Shown here: piece after piece, positions 59,321-64,000 of the stretch
Layout: every line of letters starts with the position of its first letter
Numbering within the stretch: the stretch's first letter is position 1
NCBI RefSeq assembly: GCF_000720185.1
Contig: NZ_JOIY01000015.1
Span: 1-64,000, forward strand
Length of the DNA: 64,000 nucleotides
Reading direction: 5' to 3'
Origin: Streptomyces sp. NRRL S-340
GTDB lineage: Bacteria > Actinomycetota > Actinomycetes > Streptomycetales > Streptomycetaceae
The notes under the pieces: generated by a model
Told to the model about the DNA's origin: nothing
What the model saw: only the letters and a program-made list of their open reading frames with translations
Database searches by the model: none
Translations under genes and position numbers: made by a program

Positions 59321-60919
59321 TCAGTCGGCCGCCGCGACCAGTTCCGGTTCCTCCCGGTCCTGGGGCCGCTTCGGTGTGCGGCCGGGCAGGAACACGGCGA
59401 CCACGACCGCGCCGGCCAGCGCGACCACGGTGCCGCACAGCGAGGTCACGTGCATCGCGTGCAGGAAGGCGCTGTTGGCCGGGTCGACCAGTGCCTGCCC
59501 GCGCGGGCCGAGCTTCGCGGCGACGCCGAGCGTGGCCTCGATGGACTCCCCGGCGGTGTCCCGCAGCGCGGGCGGCAGCATCCCGAGCCTGCCCTCGATG
59601 GAGTCGCGGTACGCCGTGGAGAGCACCGAGCCGAGCACCGCGATGCCGAGCGCGCCGCCGACCTGGCGGAAGGTGTTGCTCAGCGCGGAGGCCGAGCCGG
59701 CCTTCTCGCGGGGCAGGGCCTGCATGATGACCACGCTGGTCGGGGTCATGATGTGGGCCATGCCGGTGCCCATGAGGAAGAAGACGACCTCCAGCACCCA
59801 GATGGGCGTGTCCGCCTCGAAGCCGGCGAACGCGGCCAGCATGCCGGCCAGCACGACGAGACCCGCCGTCGTGGTGGCCTTGTAGCCGAAGCGGTCGACG
59901 ACCAGCCGGGCCCGCGGTGCGAAGATCATCTGAGCGGCGGCCAGCGGGATCATCAGCAGGCCAGACTCCAGCGGGGAGTAGCCGCGCACGCTCTGCGTGT
60001 AGAAGACGGAGAAGAACGTGACGCCCATCAGGGCGAAGAAGACCAGCGCGATGGCGGCCATGGCGGCCGAGAACACCTTGTTCCTGAAGTAGGTCACGTC
60101 CAGCGACGGGTGGTCGCTGCGCTTCTCGAACACGATGAACGCCGCGAGGACGGCGACACCGGCGACGATGGCCGCCAGGACGGTGCCGTTGGTGAAGTCG
60201 GCCAGTTCGCCGCCCTTGATGATGCCGTAGACCAGCAGCACCAGGCCGACCACGGACAGGACGACGCCGATGGGGTCGAGCCGCCCGGGGCGCGGGTCGC
60301 GGGAGTCGGGCACCAGCCACACCATCAGCACCACCGCGGCGATCACGATCGGCACGTTGATGAGGAAGACCGAGCCCCACCAGAAGTGGTCCAGGAGCAG
60401 ACCGCCGGTGATCGGTCCGATGGCGATGGCCAGGCCCACCCCGCCGGCCCAGATGCCGATGGCCTTGGGCTGCTCCTCGCGTTCGAAGACGTTCATGAGG
60501 ACGGCGAGGGTGGCAGGCATGACGAACGCGGCACCCAGCGCCATCAGGGCGCGGTAGGCGATCAGCTGGCCCGGGGAGCCGGACTCGGCGGCCAGGGCCG
60601 AGCCGATGCCGAAGACCACGAGGCCGCCGAGCAGGACCTTCTTGCGGCCCACCCGGTCACCGACGAGGCCGGCGGTGAAGAGCAGGCCGGCGAAGACGAG
60701 CGTGTAGGCGTTGATCGCCCACTCCAGCTCGCTCTGGGTCGCGCCGAGACCGGTCGGGGCCTGAGTCGAGATCGTCTTGATGGCGACGTTCAGGATCGAG
60801 TTGTCGAGCACCACTATCAGCAGGCTCAGCATCAGCACGCCCAGGATCGCCCAACGGCGGCGGTGCACCGCTTCCGGCGTCCGGGGACCGGTGTCGGCGC
60901 GGTCGGCAGGAGTAGTCAT
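59321..60919 (-). CDS. MFS multidrug exporter, EmrB/QacA (DHA2) type
   Basis: A 532-aa 14-helix proton-drug antiporter. [20 protein letters not shown] is motif D1 in helix 1, followed by [17 protein letters not shown] (motif A), and [17 protein letters not shown] and [20 protein letters not shown] (motif C region). Family members give resistance to dyes, quaternary ammonium and antibiotics. ATG 60919 is 20-48 bp from a large palindrome and is the first gene of a two-gene operon with TetR. Confidence 0.93.
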   Translation of the reverse strand: MTTPADRADTGPRTPEAVHRRRWAILGVLMLSLLIVVLDNSILNVAIKTISTQAPTGLGATQSELEWAINAYTLVFAGLLFTAGLVGDRVGRKKVLLGGLVVFGIGSALAAESGSPGQLIAYRALMALGAAFVMPATLAVLMNVFEREEQPKAIGIWAGGVGLAIAIGPITGGLLLDHFWWGSVFLINVPIVIAAVVLMVWLVPDSRDPRPGRLDPIGVVLSVVGLVLLVYGIIKGGELADFTNGTVLAAIVAGVAVLAAFIVFEKRSDHPSLDVTYFRNKVFSAAMAAIALVFFALMGVTFFSVFYTQSVRGYSPLESGLLMIPLAAAQMIFAPRARLVVDRFGYKATTTAGLVVLAGMLAAFAGFEADTPIWVLEVVFFLMGTGMAHIMTPTSVVIMQALPREKAGSASALSNTFRQVGGALGIAVLGSVLSTAYRDSIEGRLGMLPPALRDTAGESIEATLGVAAKLGPRGQALVDPANSAFLHAMHVTSLCGTVVALAGAVVVAVFLPGRTPKRPQDREEPELVAAAD

Positions 60920-60938
60920 GTCACCGAGCGTAGGACAT

Positions 60939-60967
60939 TTTCGATACGAGACCGTCTCGTATCGAAA
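60939..60967. promoter_or_regulatory. 29-bp palindromic TetR operator at exporter promoter
   Basis: Two exact 14-bp arms, TTTCGATACGAGAC... ending at 60952 and its reverse complement from 60954 to 60967, around one central C. The core TACGAGAC-N-GTCTCGTA is like operators known for TetR repressors of EmrB/QacA pumps. It lies 20 bp upstream of the exporter ATG in an AT-rich promoter and can also face panB. Confidence 0.85.
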
Positions 60968-61189
60968 TTTTTTACCCACGCCTTACGGGCAGGGGCCTTG
61001 CCGTGTCCCGCCAGGGGGCACGCGCTCGCCGCGCGCACGGACCACCGGGCGGCCGGGGCGCGGAGCACAGTCGGCCGGGACGCGGAGCACAGGGGGGTGC
61101 TCTGGTCCACCGCGGCCGCAGGTGCCACCATGGAGGGGAGTCCGGGGACGCCGTCAGGGCGCCTCGAGATGACTGAAGGAGCCGTTGCA

Positions 61190-62068
61190 ATGACGCAGCT
61201 TCCGGCTGCCCAGCCTGCACAGAAGAGCACCTCCGACGGCAGTGGCAAGACGCTGTACGGAGGCAAGGGCACCCGCCGCATCACCGTCCGCGACCTCGCC
61301 CTCGCCAAGGAGCGCGGCGAGAAGTGGCCCATGCTCACCGCCTACGACGCGATGACCGCGTCCGTCTTCGACGAGGCCGGCATCCCGGTCGTCCTGGTCG
61401 GGGACTCGGCGGGCAACTGCCACCTCGGGTACGAGACGACCGTGCCCGTCACCCTCGACGAGATGACCATGCTGTCGGCCGCCGTCGTGCGCGGCACCCG
61501 GCGCGCCCTGATCGTCGGCGACCTCCCCTTCGGTTCCTACCAGGAGGGCCCGGTGCAGGCGCTGCGCTCGGCCACCCGCCTGGTGAAGGAGGCGGGCGTC
61601 GGCGCCGTGAAGCTGGAGGGCGGTGAGCGCTCGCACGAGCAGATCCGCCTCCTGGTGGAGTCCGGCATCCCGGTCATGGCGCACATCGGCCTGACCCCGC
61701 AGTCCGTCAACGCCATGGGCTACCGCGTCCAGGGCCGTGGCGAGGAGGCCGCCCAGCAACTGCTGCGCGACGCCAAGGCCGTGCAGGACGCCGGCGCGTT
61801 CGCCGTCGTCCTGGAGCTGGTGCCCGCCGAACTGGCGGCCGAGGTGACGCGGATGCTGCACATCCCGACCGTCGGCATCGGCGCGGGCCCCGAGACGGAC
61901 GCGCAGGTCCTGGTCTGGACCGACATGCTCGGACTGACCGGCGGGCGGGTGCCCAAGTTCGTGAAGAAGTACGCCGACCTGCGCACGGTCATGGGCGAGG
62001 CGGCCAAGGCCTTCGCGGAGGACGTCGTCGGCGGAACGTTCCCGCTGGAGGAGCACTCCGTTCACTAG
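61190..62068 (+). CDS. panB: 3-methyl-2-oxobutanoate hydroxymethyltransferase (PanB)
   Basis: A 292-aa enzyme that adds a hydroxymethyl group from 5,10-methylene-THF to alpha-ketoisovalerate, giving ketopantoate, the first step of pantothenate and CoA synthesis. Visible family blocks: [45 protein letters not shown] (Mg-binding Asp), [36 protein letters not shown] and the catalytic Glu in [13 protein letters not shown] 61190 has AAGGAG 8 nt upstream. A strong hairpin follows its stop. Confidence 0.96.
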   Translation: MTQLPAAQPAQKSTSDGSGKTLYGGKGTRRITVRDLALAKERGEKWPMLTAYDAMTASVFDEAGIPVVLVGDSAGNCHLGYETTVPVTLDEMTMLSAAVVRGTRRALIVGDLPFGSYQEGPVQALRSATRLVKEAGVGAVKLEGGERSHEQIRLLVESGIPVMAHIGLTPQSVNAMGYRVQGRGEEAAQQLLRDAKAVQDAGAFAVVLELVPAELAAEVTRMLHIPTVGIGAGPETDAQVLVWTDMLGLTGGRVPKFVKKYADLRTVMGEAAKAFAEDVVGGTFPLEEHSVH

Positions 62069-62086
62069 ACCACTGCGGTGACACCG

Positions 62087-62126
62087 AGGAGCCCCGGCCG
62101 GTCCTCCCCCGCCGGCCGGGGCTCCT
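62087..62126. terminator. Bidirectional terminator between panB and nadE
   Basis: Perfect 15-bp arms AGGAGCCCCGGCCGG and CCGGCCGGGGCTCCT around a 10-nt loop, 19 bp after the panB stop and 31 bp after that of nadE on the other strand. Stem strength and position make it a shared terminator. Confidence 0.9.
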
Positions 62127-62156
62127 GCCGCGCGCTGCGGCGCTCGCGCCGGGCCG

Positions 62157-63911
62157 TCAGGCGTGCTCGCGCCAGCCGTTGGTGATCGGCAGCCTGCGGT
62201 CCTTGCCGAAGCCCTTCGCGGAGATCTTGGTGCCCGGCGGGTACTGGCGGCGCTTGTACTCGGCCCGGTCGACCATCCGCAGCGTCTTGACGACCAGCTC
62301 ACGGTCGTAGCCCGCCGCGACGATCTCGTCGGCGCCCCGGTCCCGGTCGACGTACAGCTCCAGGATCGCGTCGAGCACCGGGTAGTCCGGCAGCGAGTCC
62401 GTGTCCACCTGCCCCGGGCGCAGCTCCGCGCTCGGCGGCTTGCTGATGGAGTTCTCCGGGATCGGCGGGGTCTGGCCCCGCTCGGCGGCGGCCCGGTTGC
62501 GCCACTCGGCGAGCCGGAAGACCGACGTCTTGTACACATCCTTGATCGGACCGTAGGCGCCCACCGAGTCGCCGTACAGCGTGGAGTACCCCACCGCCAG
62601 CTCCGACTTGTTGCCGGGGGCGAGGACGATGTGGCCCTCCTGGTTGGAGACCGCCATCAGCAGCGTGCCGCGCAGCCGCGACTGGAGGTTCTCCTCCGCC
62701 AGGCCGGTCAGGCCGAGCGAGCCCATGTACGCGTCGAACATCGGCTCGATCGGCACGGTGCGGAAGTGCAGGCCGGTGCGCCGGGCCAGCTCGGCCGCGT
62801 CGTCCCTGGAGTGCTCGGAGGAGTACTTCGACGGCATGGAGATGCCGTACACGTTCTCCGCGCCGACCGCGTCGCAGGCGATCGCCGCGACGAGGGCGGA
62901 GTCGATGCCGCCGGACAGGCCGACGAGGACGGAGCGGAATCCGTTCTTCTGCACGTACGCCCGCAGGCCCACGACCAGCGCCGAGTAGACCTCCTCGTCG
63001 TCGTCCAGGTGGGCGGCGTGCCCGGCGGTGCGCTCCGGCGCGTAGGCGGGCAGCGGCTCCTCGGACAGGACGACGCGGTCGATGCGCAGCCCGTCGTCGA
63101 CCACGCCGCCGGGCGCGTCGGCCGCCGCGGCCGGCAGGTCCAGGTCGAGCACGACGCAGCCCTCGGTGAACTGCGGCGCCCGCGCGATCACCTCGCCGTC
63201 CGCGCCGACCACGATCGAGTCGCCGTCGAAGACCAGTTCGTCCTGCCCGCCGGTCATGGCCAGGTAGGCGGTGGTGCAGCCGGCCTCCTGGGCCCGCTTG
63301 CGCACCAGCTCCAGGCGGGTGTCGTCCTTCTCCCGCTCGTACGGGGAGGCGTTGACGGAGAGCAGCAGACCCGCGCGCGCGGTACGCGCGGCCGGGACGC
63401 GCCCGCCGTCCTGCCACAGGTCCTCGCAGATCGCGAGGGCCACGTCGACGCCGTGCACGCGCAGGACGGGCATGGTGTCGCCGGGCACGAAGTAGCGGAA
63501 CTCGTCGAAGACGCCGTAGTTGGGCAGGTGGTGCTTGGCGAAGTTCAGCACCACCCGGCCGCGGTGCAGCACCGCCGCCGCGTTCTGCGGGGCGCCGGCC
63601 GGCATGCCGTACTTCGGCTGGGCCGTCTCGCAGCGGTCGAGGTAGCCGACGACGACCGGCAGCTCGCCGAAGCCCTCCTCGGCGAGCCGGGCGGCGAGGG
63701 CGCGCAGCGCGGCGCGGGACGCCTCCACGAAGGACGACCGCAGGGCCAGGTCCTCGACGGGATACCCGGTCAGCACCATCTCCGGGAACGCCACGAGATG
63801 CGCTCCCTGCTCGGCGGAGTGCCGGGTCCAGCGGACGACCGCCTCGGCGTTCGCGGCGAGGTCACCGACACGTGAGTCGATCTGGTTCAGGGCGAGACGT
63901 AGTTGAGGCAC
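62157..63911 (-). CDS. nadE: Glutamine-dependent NAD+ synthetase
   Basis: A 584-aa enzyme making NAD+ from deamido-NAD+ and ATP with ammonia from glutamine. The N-terminal amidase (nitrilase) triad is Glu44 (AFPEMVLTG), Lys126 (NFAKHHLPN) and Cys162 (LAICEDLWQ). The synthetase domain has the ATP-pyrophosphatase loop SGGIDS at 333-338 and ALAPGNKSELAVGYSTLYGD-like and VYKTSVFRLAEW segments. GTG 63911 is preferred over GTG 63917: TACACT on the minus strand (63924-63919) ends 7 nt before it, with no Shine-Dalgarno sequence, as for a leaderless mRNA. Complete in this window. Confidence 0.96.
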   Translation of the reverse strand: MPQLRLALNQIDSRVGDLAANAEAVVRWTRHSAEQGAHLVAFPEMVLTGYPVEDLALRSSFVEASRAALRALAARLAEEGFGELPVVVGYLDRCETAQPKYGMPAGAPQNAAAVLHRGRVVLNFAKHHLPNYGVFDEFRYFVPGDTMPVLRVHGVDVALAICEDLWQDGGRVPAARTARAGLLLSVNASPYEREKDDTRLELVRKRAQEAGCTTAYLAMTGGQDELVFDGDSIVVGADGEVIARAPQFTEGCVVLDLDLPAAAADAPGGVVDDGLRIDRVVLSEEPLPAYAPERTAGHAAHLDDDEEVYSALVVGLRAYVQKNGFRSVLVGLSGGIDSALVAAIACDAVGAENVYGISMPSKYSSEHSRDDAAELARRTGLHFRTVPIEPMFDAYMGSLGLTGLAEENLQSRLRGTLLMAVSNQEGHIVLAPGNKSELAVGYSTLYGDSVGAYGPIKDVYKTSVFRLAEWRNRAAAERGQTPPIPENSISKPPSAELRPGQVDTDSLPDYPVLDAILELYVDRDRGADEIVAAGYDRELVVKTLRMVDRAEYKRRQYPPGTKISAKGFGKDRRLPITNGWREHA

Positions 63912-63918
63912 GCGCACC

Positions 63919-63924
63919 AGTGTA
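63919..63924 (-). promoter_or_regulatory. -10 element of leaderless nadE transcript
   Basis: TACACT on the minus strand, 7 nt from GTG 63911. No ribosome-binding site, so initiation at the mRNA 5' end is likely. Confidence 0.55.
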
Positions 63925-64000
63925 ATCGTCAGAGCGACGCGATGGGGTGCCGGGCAGTGTGTGCCGCCCCACGCCCACCCCACCGGGCCGACCACGCACG

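Noticed and set aside
63912-64000. Gene upstream of nadE at the right window edge
   Set aside because: Only the nadE promoter region is visible; no start or stop of another gene is supported.

Overview
The window is very GC-rich, with G or C in nearly every third codon position. It has many GTG starts, candidate leaderless promoters (TANNNT about 6-8 nt before the start codon) and abundant TetR regulators, MFS exporters and Tat or lipoprotein signals. Its marker genes also fit the genus: an RNase HI/CobC-type fusion next to a zinc-ribbon protein and Nif3, efeOBU under DmdR-like iron boxes, a second methionine aminopeptidase and glutamine-dependent nadE. Together these point to a Streptomyces chromosome, most likely its conserved core arm. 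The species cannot be named from the sequence.

Layout. 1-7.7 kb: an MFS drug exporter, then a minus-strand run of aldo/keto reductase, two SDRs and a TetR regulator behind a promoter holding a large inverted repeat, then a TetR divergent from a secreted beta-propeller protein. 8-13.2 kb: a methyltransferase, a NarL-type two-component pair (kinase upstream of regulator), apparent debris of an ABC-2 permease upstream of the kinase, a MaoC-like hydratase and an unlisted 52-aa gene followed by a strong hairpin. 13.3-21.1 kb: a 571-aa predicted propeller protein, Nif3, a zinc-ribbon coiled-coil protein with an apparent CTG start, RNase HI/phosphatase, KDPG aldolase, YaaA and the RNase P RNA gene rnpB. 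21.2-34.5 kb: MazG-like, DoxX, NTF2-like, aldo/keto reductase, a D-Ala-D-Ala carboxypeptidase homologue, SDR, Gfo/Idh/MocA oxidoreductase, Bcr/CflA exporter coupled to a serine hydrolase, an Rsm22/METTL17-like protein, a dimethylargininase-like hydrolase, TetR and a Prim-Pol-domain protein.

34.6-39.0 kb is the efeO-efeB-efeU iron-uptake operon, with a fourth, overlapping lipoprotein gene and two abutting iron boxes upstream. 39.8-43.85 kb is an accessory island between phzF-like and map genes. It carries a three-gene operon (WXG100-like small protein, 628-aa alpha/beta hydrolase, lipoprotein), a frameshifted IS5-type transposase remnant and a doubtful integrase scrap. 43.85-50 kb: map, a SPOR-like small protein, an MFS exporter, a SIS-like protein, an F420:NADPH oxidoreductase, a small membrane protein and an M50 protease. 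50.2-61 kb: a large SARP-STAND regulator, a DrrAB-type ABC exporter, an MFS exporter, a membrane-anchored endonuclease/exonuclease/phosphatase and an EmrB/QacA exporter co-transcribed with its TetR below a 29-bp palindrome. 61-63.9 kb: panB and nadE, convergent around a strong terminator.

Much of the region is ordinary housekeeping and efflux. The parts most worth a second look are the 40.3-43.2 kb secretion-like operon, the fourth efe gene, two CTG starts built as CTGA stop/start overlaps, the tandem duplication of the kinase tail with its stop codon, the decayed permease and the long inverted repeat at 25.86 kb. Family assignments rest on motif recognition by eye; no database search was run.
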